Positions 1 to 11,700 of a stretch of DNA of 64,000 bases are shown one piece after another. The position numbers and the translations under genes were made by a program. This stretch comes from Dastarcus helophoroides (Eukaryota; Arthropoda; Insecta; Coleoptera; Bothrideridae). The stretch spans positions 7,687,316-7,751,315 of the forward strand of contig CM053327.1 of assembly GCA_028583605.1 (NCBI GenBank). Direction: 5' to 3'. Positions within the stretch are counted from its first letter, which is position 1. Each line of letters begins with the position of its first letter. The notes under the pieces were generated by a model. That model was not told the origin of the DNA. It saw only the letters and a program-made list of their open reading frames with translations, and made no database searches.

Positions 1-984
1 TCTCATTCTACTTTTTTTCAATATCTGACTTTTCTTATAAAATTTGGGCTTTTTCCCGAATTTCGGCTTTTTCTTGAAAAGTTAATTTTTTGTTCTTGAA
101 AATTCAACTTTATTTTCAAAAATTGGTAGTTTTTGAAGTGTATTGATTTTTCTAAAAATTCGGCCCTTCCTGAAAATCGATTTCTAGAAATTTCCACTTT
201 TCCTCAAAATTTGCCTTTTCCCGATATTTCGATTTTTCTCTCAAAATTTCAAAAAAAAGAAGAAAATTTGCAGAAATCTCAAAGTCTAAATTTTTTTGAA
301 ATGTTTAATTCGTTCGAACTTTTTTTTTCAAAATTTGAATTTTTTTTTAAATATAGGAAAATAAATATTTCTTGGCAATTTCAGTTTGACGACTTTAAAA
401 GTCAAAGTTAAAAAAAAGGAATATAATCTATGAAAAAATTATTTTGAAAATTTCAACTCTTGTTGAAATTCACCTTTTTTCTTTAAATTTAGGTCTTTTT
501 TTTCAAAATTTGTTTATTTTCTCAAAATTAGGACAAAATTTTAATAAAACGCAACAATAACTTTGAGAAAAGTATATAATTTTCCTGAAAATTTCGAGAG
601 AAGTATTATTTGGAAGTTTGATTTTTTTGTTGAAATGTCCGAACATGTCAAAATTAAAATGTAAAAGAGTAAAAATTCCGAAAAAAATATTTATGTTTGA
701 AAATTTCAACTTTTTCCACAATTTTAACGAGCTAACCAAAACGTATATTTATTGTTAGCCGGAATGTTTTCTACAAATGACAAATAACCTCTTTTATTCA
801 TTAATTTTTCAAAATGAATGTTATCTCACCTTAAAATATGCAAAACCCATATACAATGTGTTTCAAAATAAGTCCTGAAGAAAAATTTTATTTTTATTTA
901 TGGTTCTGAAAATAACCTAAAATTTAATATTTAGGGCTTATTATAAATCTAAATAATATTTCTAAAATTTCTAAATGATATTTT
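1..984. repeat. AT-rich degenerate repeat field, no gene
   Basis: This stretch is dominated by diverged copies of a short motif of the type AAAATTTCGACTTTTTT and its variants (for example around 60-260 and 440-540), separated by T- and A-runs. The open frames here are low-complexity F/K/N/I-rich translations with no recognisable domain. I see no gene. Confidence 0.6.
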
Positions 985-1946
985 AAGATACCCAGCGACG
1001 GACTGGCCCAGAGAGCATGCGGGAGGTCGCTGGGTCGCTCTCCAGAGCAGTTTGTAGGGCCTATGCCCTTTATTATTATGACGTAATTTAAACATCCATC
1101 TCTCGAGTTAAATTCAAAATGTCGAGAACTTATTAAAAATAAATCTGGAATACTCTCTCCAAATTTTTTCTTTTCTTCACCAAATTATGCGTTTGTACTT
1201 TCAATTTTTACTTTATTTTCCTAAAAATTTAATTATAAACTCAAATTTTGGACTTTCTCTAGAAATAATTTTTTCCAAATTTCGACTTTAATATTTAAAA
1301 CTGACTTTTTTAGAATTTCAACTGTAATCTGGAAATTCAAATTTTCTGAGAATAAAATAATTTTTTTCTAATAATTTAATTTTTTCGCAAATTTTTTTAA
1401 TTTCGACATTGAACTTGCAAAAATTTTCATTTTGACTTCCACATTTTATCTCTTTATAGAAATTTTGATTTTTATTTCTCGAAATTTAAACATCAATCTC
1501 TCAAGTTTAACCCAAGATTTCGCATTAAAAAAATAAATTTGAAGTATTTTCTCAAACGTTTGACTCTTTTCAAAACATTCCGTATTTAACTTATCAATTT
1601 TTATTTATTTTTCCCAAACCGCTAATTTTTACGTTATTTTTTTTAAATTTCGAATTTAAACAATAAATTCTAATGTGTCTAAACATTTTCTCATTTTAGA
1701 AATTTTGACCTTATCTTCTAAATTTCGATATAGTTCTTTAAATTACGAATATAAACTCAAAAATTTAAGATTTTGCATTTAAATTAAAGGAACCTTTTTT
1801 ATTATATTGGTTAATGGTAATGGGTTTCTATGAATTTTACAATATCAACATTCACTTTTACTTTTTACTCTTTATCCCAAAACCAATTTTTTTGTATTTT
1901 TAAAATTTCCAATTTAATCTAGTTTTTTTTCTAAAACGGAAACTAA

Positions 1947-2746
1947 TAGCCGGCCATACACGAACGAATCTGATCTGCGGATTTAATCCGTAGAAATATA
2001 TCTGCGCACTTGGCTCGTTACATACCAAATGCTTTCCACTAACGTAACTATCTGTTCACGTATTATAACCTTCTATTAAATCTGTCAGTTAAAAATTTCA
2101 CGTTAGTGGGCTAATACTCGTTACTTTTGTACAAATTGGACTTCGCTCGCGGTATGTTTGCATGCACCCGAGATTTAGCCGGTATTATCTGGCATTTTTG
2201 AGTAAAAGATGTCAAAGTCAGAAGGAACCAAGACCTTTAACAGCTACTAACTGACATATTTAGTTCTGTGCAAGATAACGTATGCCATTAGCCACCCATA
2301 CACCAGCGGATGACTCGATATGACACATATCAAATCAGCAGTATTAACTTCGCTAATCGGCAGACTTTATCTTGCGCAGACTAAATATGTCAGTTAGTGA
2401 CTGACTTTCACATCTTTTACTCAAAAATGCTAGATAACACCAGCTAAATCTCGGGTGCATGCAAATATAGCGCGAACCGAGTCCAATTCGCACAAAAGTG
2501 ACGAGTATTACCCCACTAACATGAAATTTTTAACTGACGGATTTAATTGGAGATTATAATATGTACGTTAGTGGAAAACATCCCATTTGATATGTAACGA
2601 GCCAAGTGCACAGATCATATTCGTTCGTGTATGGCCGACTATTTAGTCTGTGGCTCGGTCCTGTCCATTAACGCAAAATTAATTTCGTTGGTTTGATATG
2701 TGCCATATCTAATTCGTCAAGTAATCCGCTGATATATGGTCGGCTA
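1947..2746. mobile_element. Foldback element with two interleaved inverted repeats
   Basis: An arm beginning TAGCCGGCCATACACGAACG (1947) is repeated in reverse complement ending at 2641 (CGTTCGTGTATGGCCGACTA). The arms run about 250-330 bp with good but imperfect identity, for example around TGCATGCACCCGAGATTTAGC. A second pair, TAGCCACCCATACACCAGCGG from 2289 and its inverse ending at 2746, has one member in the loop of the first hairpin and the other outside it. There is no coding capacity. It looks like two related foldback or MITE-type elements sharing TAGCC(G/A)(G/C)CCATA ends. Confidence 0.6.
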
Positions 2747-3307
2747 TTTATTCAAAATCTTGACAAAATGATTTTGCTTTTTGGTACAAAATTTGGTCCT
2801 TAACCTCGAAATGTGGACATTTATTTCGAAATTTCTAAACCATTTGGGATATTTTGAAAACCTAAAATATTTACTTAAAATTTTTACTGTCTATTTTCAC
2901 TTTTTTCTAACTGTGACTTTTACTGAACTCAGAATTTTGACATTGTGTAGCCAGTTTCACTTTTTTTTTATTTTTGACCCTAATCTCGAAGTATTCGCCT
3001 TTCGCCATTTTGACTTTAAGCTTGAAAATTCAGATATTTTTCCCTATACTCTTCTTAGTTTCTTCTAAGAGATTATTTTCTAAATTAAAATATATAACCA
3101 AATAGACTAAGAAATAATTTAAACCAAAATAATATTGAGGGATCTATGCTCATGGCTCTTAAAATAAATACTTTGCTCCAAATCGAAAACAGTGAAATGT
3201 TAAAGTATATATGCTCTACAAGTAAAAATTTGTCAACTTTACTGAAATAGTAGTTTCATTATTTATTTGGGCCATGAAAGTTAAAAATGCTGATCTTCTA
3301 CTAAAAT

Positions 3308-5142
3308 GTACCTCCGACAAATAAGGCCCGACAGGTAATAAGGCTCGGGGTTGGGTTTTCACGTTAACCATAATAATAACAATCTGTACTTCCGTATATT
3401 ATTTCCCCTTTACCTACGCTATTAATAACACTCCCCGCAAAAGTTTGTAATTTTGGAGGGAACAGTTTAAACTTGTTGTCTAGCTTTTTGAGATAAGCAT
3501 TAGCTAAATTTGCGCTGCAAAAGGAGTAATTTTTTTGATGTTCCGAAGCATTTGGCGGACCTACGTTTTCAGCGCAACATAAATGGTTCATTAGTGTACT
3601 ATTAGCTGAAAAATCAGATCTACATTTATTACTGTTTATAGATTATTCAACGTAACCACCAACTCCGCATGTCAGAAATAAGGCCATCACCTGTTGTTGT
3701 CCGGGCCTTATTTCTTACAGAATTCAGTTTTCCTTTAAGCTATTATGGGGAAAGTTTGTTGCAATATTTGTGTATAATGCAACCTAGAGGTCTTGCTGTA
3801 AAATCTGTACAAAATGGATTATCACAACAAAAAGCAGCAATAATAAAATATGGAATATCTAGACGCGCCAACAGAAATCACCTCAAAACCGGTAAACCGG
3901 TAGTAGACAATCAGTTCTTAGTGCGCAACAAGAAAATGTTCTTGTATCATGGCATTTTGATATTAGCTGAAGTCGCTTGTCCACCATAAATTACAGACAT
4001 CGAGTGTTCAATCACAATTCTTACTCTGATTGTGAATTTGCTGGTCGTGGGTAGTTTAAATTATTTGTGAAAAGACCTCCAGAATTAGCAAAATGTGAAA
4101 TCCAGAACATGAATCAGACATTAACACAAAAAGTGAATAAAATCATTGTTGAAGGCTATTTTAAGAACCTATGGAAAATTTCTGATAACTTAGATTTGAA
4201 GAATAAGCTTGATTGGATCTCCAATGTAGATGACAAAGATTGTAGTCTAACAATTAACCATCAGCAATCATTGGCTCTCAAGGGAACAAAACGTATACGT
4301 CTAGTTGCACTTGAACACGCTGAAAGTGTGTAGGCTATGTTTCAAATACTGGAAACATGATACAGCAAATGATTCTGAGTCTGAATTTGAAGACAATTTT
4401 CCAGAAAAATTACCAAATCGATGTTTAACTTTTGACGAAAGTTTGATCCAAATGCCCATACGATGAATCAGCATCCTTTTCCCAGCATTTGCTCCAAGTG
4501 ATCCAACTGAATGCTGAAATTCAACTAAGGCCACATTGCAACGAATTAATTGATTTAGAGAATTCCAGCGAAGATGATCTTCTCCAGCTCTAGCTGTAAT
4601 GAAACGGCAAACAAAACATCTCTAGTTTACAGCAAAGACCAGACGTGTTTCAATCAAATCTGTTGGAGATCATCAAAAGAAAAATTAAGATGAACCTGTT
4701 CATCCATCTACTCTTACATCCAGATGTAAGGAAATTAAATATCCTGGAGACCTCAAAGTAACTGTTCACCGAATGCAACATCAAGCGAGTCGTGGTATTG
4801 CTTATTACGTCAAAATGTCGACCAAAAAGACATGACTTAATGTATTACATGTCAAATATGGGTAATGGCGCTGCAGACGATGAAAATACATTTGGCTCAA
4901 TTGTAAAAAGTATCAGGCCTTATAATATCCAGGCGTAGAAATAAGGCCCATAAACATCACTAACTATGTATATAGGTATTTTTTACATTTTTCAATTTTT
5001 TCCAATCAAATTCTGTTCTATTATTGCAACCACCCTATTTTATCTTATACCATGCTGAATATTTTGTATTTATTATATTTTTAGGAAAATAAAAATTGTT
5101 TTTCCTTAACCAGGCCTTATTTGTCGTAGGTACCTTATGTGT
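3308..5142. mobile_element. Decayed pogo/psq-like DNA transposon candidate
   Basis: The ends CCTCCGACAAATAAGGCC (about 3310) and, inverted, GGCCTTATTTGTCGTAGG (about 5114-5131) pair over 18 bp with one mismatch, and both are flanked by TA, consistent with an IS630-Tc1-mariner/pogo target site. Inside, the frame at 3669-3989 contains KSVQNGLSQQKAAIIKYGIS followed by RRANRNHLKTGK, which resembles the psq-type helix-turn-helix that begins pogo-like transposases. Frame 4067-4333 and neighbouring broken frames look like further remnants, but no DDE catalytic core can be read. The motif AAATAAGGCC recurs inside at about 3674, 3703 (inverted) and 4937. Confidence 0.4.
3669..3989 (+). pseudogene. Fragment with psq-like helix-turn-helix (transposase relic)
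   Basis: An open frame of 106 codons lies within the candidate pogo-like element. Its middle (roughly residues 39-72) reads like a Psq/CENPB-type DNA-binding helix-turn-helix: a VKxxxNGLSQQKAA helix, then YGI, then RNHLKTGK. The residues on either side are not recognisable, and the remaining transposase body downstream is split by stops. It is most likely a dead remnant and not a host gene. Confidence 0.3.
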
Positions 5143-5287
5143 TTATTGAGCACTTCTAGGTTTTCAGTACAGTATGTGAACTAGATTAATAGTTGGATTC
5201 TAAGCACAATAACGGAATAATAACCCCTCAGTAAACGGCCGCTGACTTAGGTAACCGACCACAAAATTTTGAGCCAGTCCGTCCCTG

Positions 5288-6510
5288 GCCATACCGCTAA
5301 AAGAATCAACGATTTACTATTGATAATATTTTAAAATTTGCAAAAGGTTAAACTCCCTGTACAAAAAATAAAGAAAGGGTCATTGTCGATGATTTAAGAT
5401 CAAACAGAAATTGTAAAGAATAATCTTTTCCCGCAATTACTAACGAAACCTTTTTTATCATTTAAGACGTTCATTACTTAAGACAGGATTTATCAACTAT
5501 TTTGTTAAGTTGTGGGTAATGATCTTTAAAAGAAATTTTTACATTGCAAGATGCTTTTTATATGGCAAAATAGTGCATGAATTTTACATATACGTATCAA
5601 CTGGAATGTAAAGGTACCTTAGGAGAGGTCAATGAACTTTAGACAGTTCAAAACTTGGATGCCTACTTGTTCAGCATGTCTTCGATTAAATATATGATTT
5701 GTATAATTAATTCATTTAACAACAAATAAGTACATCGTTTAATATAAAAAAGCGTCAAACTTTTTTTGTACATATTCAAAATAAAATTCTTTTTTCTAAC
5801 AAGTGTAGTTCATATAACCACATATAACCTTGTGGTTTAGCGAAGTACAGTTGGCATACCTGAACAATGGCAATCAAATCATTTGCTTAAGATCTTGAGA
5901 ACAAATATTTGTTCTATGTTAAATACTCTTATTTAGATAATAATGAAGTGTTTCTCACAAACTCCCTACAATGTAAAAGATTTTCTATATAATATTCATA
6001 GATTTAATTACAGGGGTAGTTCATATAACCTTAGAGTAGATTAAAAAGTACGGGTAATGTAACTGATCACTGACAGTGACAGACAGTAAATAGGTTAAGT
6101 AGTTTGTTTTCACGTTAGATAATATAAAAACACTCGAAGGTTTTCACCAGAGTTTGAGAGTAATTATACACGCAGTTTATGATTTAAATAATACATATAA
6201 ACAATCAAAGTTTATGAATACATTTCTTGGACGATTTTGTAATTTATAGTGTTTCCCTTCTTAAATTTTCACTGATAATGTTATTAACCCGATGTTAACA
6301 TTTACGATACAATCTGAATATTTTAAGATGGAAATCATACGTTCGGTCTTTCCGACAACAAATGATGACATCAAAACATTTTATAGACATTTTATACTAA
6401 ATCATTAAAACGAATAAAAGAATATTACAACCACCGATCAGTTCTCAATTTCTTATAATGGGTATGTATGACAAGTCGCATCCACTGAATCGCGTTTAAC
6501 TAACCATTTC
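5288..6510. other. Intergenic, no gene seen
   Basis: This is AT-rich unique-looking sequence with no long frame of recognisable content. A short phrase, GTAGTTCATATAACC, occurs twice (about 5804 and 6015), the first followed by a further partial copy, suggesting a small dispersed repeat. No other structure stands out. Confidence 0.5.
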
Positions 6511-7362
6511 ATAGATCTGAAAGAAGCTAGAAAAAACTTAGAGAATTGCATAAGTGAAGAAACAAGAAAGGAATACTTTCATATGCTAAGACGATGGCAT
6601 TCCCTAGCGGCACCCATGACCAAAGATGAATTTGATTCGGCCGTCCGGAAACTCTTGACGAAACCCGAACAGCTGAGGGCCCACAATCGCTTCGTACTTG
6701 CGATCGAATCTAAACCAATTCTTAACAAGATGCGACTGTCTAAATCTTCAGAGAAGAGCGGATTTGAACTAGCCGATTATTCAGAGTACGTTCAGCCAAC
6801 GAGTCCCTCGACTTATTGCCCTCCGGATTTTGTCAATAGGACAGCAGCGTCTGAGCTATTTATGCCAGATCATGCCATAATTTCCAATAGAATTGCCATT
6901 TTGGCCTGGGAAAACCGATTGGACTGGGGCAGAGTATAATGTAACTGATGTCATAGTGAATGCCTGTCAAACGTTTGTGAAAAATATTATAACTGCAATG
7001 ATAACAAAGAAAAAGGGGTATAAAATGAGGGATGGTAAATTTCAGTTTGGTTTTAATCAGCCAATTCCCTGACCCATTCATAAGAAACTACAATAATTTG
7101 ATAGACGACTCTGAAGAATTTAAAGTTGAAGTGGATGAGGAACTTGAAAGTTTTGTGCCAAAAAGTAAAGTATCTCTGGAGTGTGCCCAACAACAAACTG
7201 CTTTTCGCTTATGCCTGTGCCAAAAGGCAAAAGACTGACAATATGTTAACTGTTAAATTATTGTACGACACATTGATGGAGAATCCAAATATATTAGGAT
7301 TGAATTCTAGTGAAAATACTGCTAGTATTTTGAAATTAGGGTTACAATATGATGTTTATTAA
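6511..7362 (+). pseudogene. TADA1 (SAGA adaptor Ada1) intronless broken copy
   Basis: Three consecutive reading frames together give a near full-length TADA1/Ada1-like protein. It starts at residues DLKEARKNLENCISEE (6514 onward), continues through HMLRRWHSLAAPMTKDEFD, RKAY-like KKKGYKMRDGKFQFGF and IRNYNNLIDDS, and ends at GLQYDVY (stop 7360-7362). TADA1 is a core subunit of the SAGA histone acetyltransferase complex with a histone-fold region. The frame shifts by +1 at about 6925-6930 (TGGGGC), about 7070 (stop TGA) and about 7199-7206 (GCTTTTCG). No initiator ATG is seen: the codon in that position (6511) is ATA. The absence of introns over the whole protein plus several shifts favours a processed pseudogene. 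All three shifts sit at or near short homopolymers, so assembly indels are a weaker alternative. Confidence 0.65.
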
Positions 7363-8786
7363 TATACTATTGTATTATTTTTTTACATTATTTATGAATT
7401 ATTTGAAACAGTATAGATGATTTATTTGGTATTGTTACACACCATGAAATTATTTATTGCAATATTTCTTATAACTTGTTTTGGATTTAATTATATTAAT
7501 TCCCAAAAAATATATCTTATATTTTCTGTTCTTTTTTACATTTGCGTTACTCGCAATATATTACCAAAATATAAATGTAACAATTCTTTACAATTACAGT
7601 ATTTCAAAATTCCACATATAATGGAAAAAAACAATTTAAACAGATAATTTTAATGAAGTATCGAATTCAAAAGATAGAAGTTACTTTACAACAAAATGTA
7701 GGGATTATTGGTCAACAAATATTGAGGCGAAATTTCAGTAAGAAAACATTTTAAAATTTTATTACAGCAGCTGCAATAAGCAGAAAGAAGCCCTTAGTAT
7801 GGGACGTTTAAAATGAGAGATAGCATTTTTCTTTTATTTGTTTTATATGGTTATAATAAAACGGAGTGCGCCTTTTTTATTAAAAAAAAAATAATACAGA
7901 AATCGATTTACTACACATGAGAAAGTGTTCTGAACCTGATCCTTGGCTATGGTAAAATTGTGGTTATTAAAATTTGAAATTACTGAACGTACTCCAGTGC
8001 CAGAAAAACAAATCCACAGAACATATAAAACCATTCTCTTTGCACAAATGGACAGGCGAGAGAAACATAGGGTGGATTAGGGCTAGTTCACACGATCGAT
8101 TTTTTAATCGGTCGTTCATTATTAGAATTTCATATGAGAGTTCGCACATGAATTATCAAAAAATTAACACATATTATAATCTGTGTCCTTTTACTATAAA
8201 TCTAAATTTACCTTACATAATACAGAAATTTCCAGTTTGTTCAGGAAAGTAACAAAAATCTTTAAGTAGCTAGAACTACTTTTCTAAAACTCATAAATCA
8301 GAATCAAAAGTAATAAAAATTGATCATAATAAAAAACTAGATTAGGATTTCACTAGTTAACAAATATTGTGCGTAAATTTAAGCCAAATATTAAAAAACT
8401 GTATCCTTACTTAGAAAAAAGTAGGCATAAGAAACTGTAGGCTTATCTTTGTTTGTGATCTGCCCATTCAAAATGTCAAATTTAATTTAAACATTTTTAA
8501 ATTATACTAAATGTTTGCGTTTAAAATGCTACAGTTTCACTAAAAATAATCTTTCAAATCTTATTTTATATATCTTATACATTTCAGAAGGATATTTACC
8601 GTGCAGCTGCTTTCCCATTAATTCTGTGGTTTCCATTGTGTTTATGTTTGGTTTTTGCGGTTGGCAGCGCTATTCTAAATAACCTAATTTTATTGTGCCG
8701 AAGGAATTTTTCTCCCGCAGCTAATAAATAAAAATAGTCCGGTAAATGTAGTTTGTTATAAAACCAACCCCCCCGGAACGACCGAA
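7363..8786. other. Intergenic between TADA1 copy and exportin-4
   Basis: AT-rich sequence without recognisable coding potential. The last 100-150 bp before 8787 are less AT-rich and probably include the exportin-4 promoter and 5' leader. No TATA box could be assigned with confidence. Confidence 0.4.
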
Positions 8787-11700
8787 ATGAGTGACCAGAT
8801 GATACTCGAGTTGGAGGCGGCGGCCCGCATAATAATGGTAATTGTACCCACAATAGTAGCATTTGAAAACCATATTTTATTGGTCCACTTTCTTTATAGG
8901 CCCCACCTAATATGGTCACGAACGAAGAAAGGAAATCGGCCGAGACAATTTTCATGAATTTCAGGAGGTCTAAATCACCTTACCCAATTTGCAGGCAGAT
9001 TCTAGAGAATTCAAAAGTTGACTATGTGCAATTTGAAGCAGCTGAAGTGATAAAGAAGGCGCTAATACGAGAGTGGAGTTTTTTGCAGCAGTCTGATAAG
9101 ATGTCTTTGAGGCACTATTTGATGCATTATATTTCAAGTAGGGATGTACCGTTTTTTGTTAGAGATAGGATTTTGCAGGTCATATGCATAATGGTGAAAA
9201 GGGCCAGTGTCGATGACAATGGTCGTGAGACAACAAATGTTTTAAATGAGGTTGAAAACTTGATTATCAATGGTGAACATCCAAAGGTTAGTTATTGCTT
9301 CAATCTTATTACAGTCTCGAAGGCATAGAATGGAGATGTTTTGCATATTTCTGTTTTTTTCTTCTCTCAATTTCAAGTTTGCACTTTCAATATTTACTCT
9401 TTTTTCTGAACTTTCAATTGGAAACTATATGTTTTTATAAATTTCAATGTTTTATTGAAATTTTAAATTACAGTAATCCTTCCATATCTGCGGTTTTGTT
9501 TATCAACGGCGACAGTTTCCAAAAATAAAAATGCATTTGCCACATAAATAACATTCAACAAAAGAACTTGCTGTACTTAAATTTCAAATACATACATATA
9601 ACCAAAGTTGTCAACAACTTGGCAATGTCGCACATGTTTTTTAAAAAGTGGCTGCTGTTGCTCTAATCTCTCAAATTATATTTATATTTGTACGTTTTCT
9701 GCTTTCATTTAAATTTATATCTTCCTTTCTAGCAAACATAGAAAATTTACTTATATCTTATAACTTCGTTATCTGCAGTTTTGGCAAGAATGCAACCCTT
9801 GTATTGTTAAAGTTTCAAACTGAAACTCCTAGCTTTTTTTTATAATTTTTCTGATTTTCTAAGAAGTTTCCCATTGTATTACAGTTTTTTCTAAACATAT
9901 AGACTTTTTAAGTTCAAAACATTAAAATTTTAAAATTTTAGGGATATTTAGAGTTCGAATTTATTCTCAAAATCTCGGTCTTTTTCTAAGGATATCCATC
10001 TTAATCTTGAAATTTATATTTTTCCCAAATTTTAAATTATTTAGAAATTTCGACTTTTTTTGAAATTTCGCCTTTTTGAAATTTTAAGCCTATAAAAAAT
10101 TTCAATTCTAAGCTTGAAAGTTTGAGAACATATAATATTTCTTTTTCCCTGCCCTAGGTAATCTAGACAGTAAGGTGGTTTTTTAGTTTGCTTTTTCGCA
10201 TTAAAAAGAACGTCTATAATCACTACTGTTGTTACAATATCGATTTGTGTTTATTTTCAGAAAATCTTGGGATGCCTTCTTATTTATAATCTCATGCAAG
10301 AATATGCTAATACGGTTGTCTCAACAGATGTGGGTCTTTCATGGGAAGTTCATCTTAAAGCCAAGAAGCAGTTTGAAGCTGATAATCTGGAGAGGATTTT
10401 TAAATTTTGTGTACTTTTATTATCAAAAATTGTGCAAAATGATTCTCCATTTGAACAGAATGTGGCTGAATTATTGGAGAATATTTTGAAGATTGCCGAA
10501 TATATCTTGTCTTGGGGGTTTATTTCAGTTTTGTATATCCTTTTATGCATTATTTTTTTTATAGACCTTCAACTTTAAACTGACTTAGTTTAATCAGTTT
10601 GAAAGGGATGCATTCATATTTTATATATTATTTTTCTCTATTTTTTGCAAAAGAAATGTTTTCCTTAACTAATTGTACTACCCAAACGGTTGATTGGAGT
10701 TTTTGAATACGTTTATAAAGCAGATGAGACACCAGCTCTTCGATTAGGCACAAGCTGGGAGGAGATCATGTTTGCCCCTCAGTTCCTTCCGTTGATGTTC
10801 CAAGTTTATTGGAAAGTTAGATACTCGGACCAAATTTCTCACCTAGCTCTAACGTGTTTGGTACAACTGGCATCTTTAAATGGAGCTATAATGTCAGGTG
10901 ATGCAGTCAGATTGCAATACTTAAGCTCATACATGGAAAACTTTGCTAAGTTAGTTTCAAGGTAAGTTGCACCATTTGTACTTATTACAGTTAAAGTTCT
11001 TTATTTACCTTTAATCAATATTTTTCTATTAAAAAAAATATTGATAAAAATATAAATTTTGAGGAAAATGTCGAAATGTTGAGAGAACCTATGAACATTT
11101 TTCCAAGTAAAAAGTCGAAATTTTGAGGAAATAATTGAAATGCGGGAAAAGATTTAAAATTTCTACAAAGTATTTGTTTGTGGACAAGTCCAAGTTTTGA
11201 GAGAAAAGGAAGAAAGAATAAAAAGTTTAAAAAAAATGTTGAAAACTTCATAAAGTGTTTTGTTTAGAGAAAAATCAAAATTTCAATGAAAAACCGGGGT
11301 TGGCAAATATGATATTTTTATAAATATCATATCAGTGATATATATCAGGTATTATATCTGATATATGTCAATTTCTTTTTGATTAAAATAAAAGAAAAAA
11401 GTATCTTCATAACAAATTTTAACAATGCAAAAGTCTGATGCTCCTCTGATTCACAATTTGACCAAAACAGATTCAAATTCTCTTTTCTTATTTCAGTTTT
11501 TTGGTTTAAATAGTGGAACAGAAACACAAATTTCCTGATTTTTCATGTTCTAGGCCATTTCGTGGTTTGAAGTCAACTTTTGAAATGTGACTTGGGAAAG
11601 TTTTGACAAAATGTCTAAATTTCTGTTTAAAAAACTGTTTAAGGAACATTCAAAGTTTCAAGAAAAAGGTCTAAATTTCAAAAAAGTATTGAAGTATAAA

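Larger units (their letters stand above)
993..5287. mobile_element. hAT-like transposon shell (nested, non-autonomous)
   Basis: The left end CAGCGACGGACTGGCCC (993-1009) is matched in inverted orientation by GAGCCAGTCCGTCCCTG at 5271-5287. A CAGnGnCGGACTGGCC-type terminus is typical of hAT elements in animals. The flanking 8-mers 985-992 (aagatacc) and 5288-5295 (gccatacc) agree at their last five bases, a plausible worn 8-bp target duplication. No hAT transposase is visible. The interior holds at least two other inverted-repeat elements (1947-2746 and about 3308-5142), so the present 4.3 kb length results from nesting. The assignment rests on termini only. Confidence 0.5.

Noticed and set aside
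133..739. Open frames at the left edge
   Set aside because: They are low-complexity Phe/Lys/Ile/Asn translations of the AT-rich repeat with no domain, splice logic or codon character of a gene.
4067..4333. 88-codon frame as a separate gene
   Set aside because: It lies inside the decayed pogo-like element among broken frames; more likely a transposon remnant.
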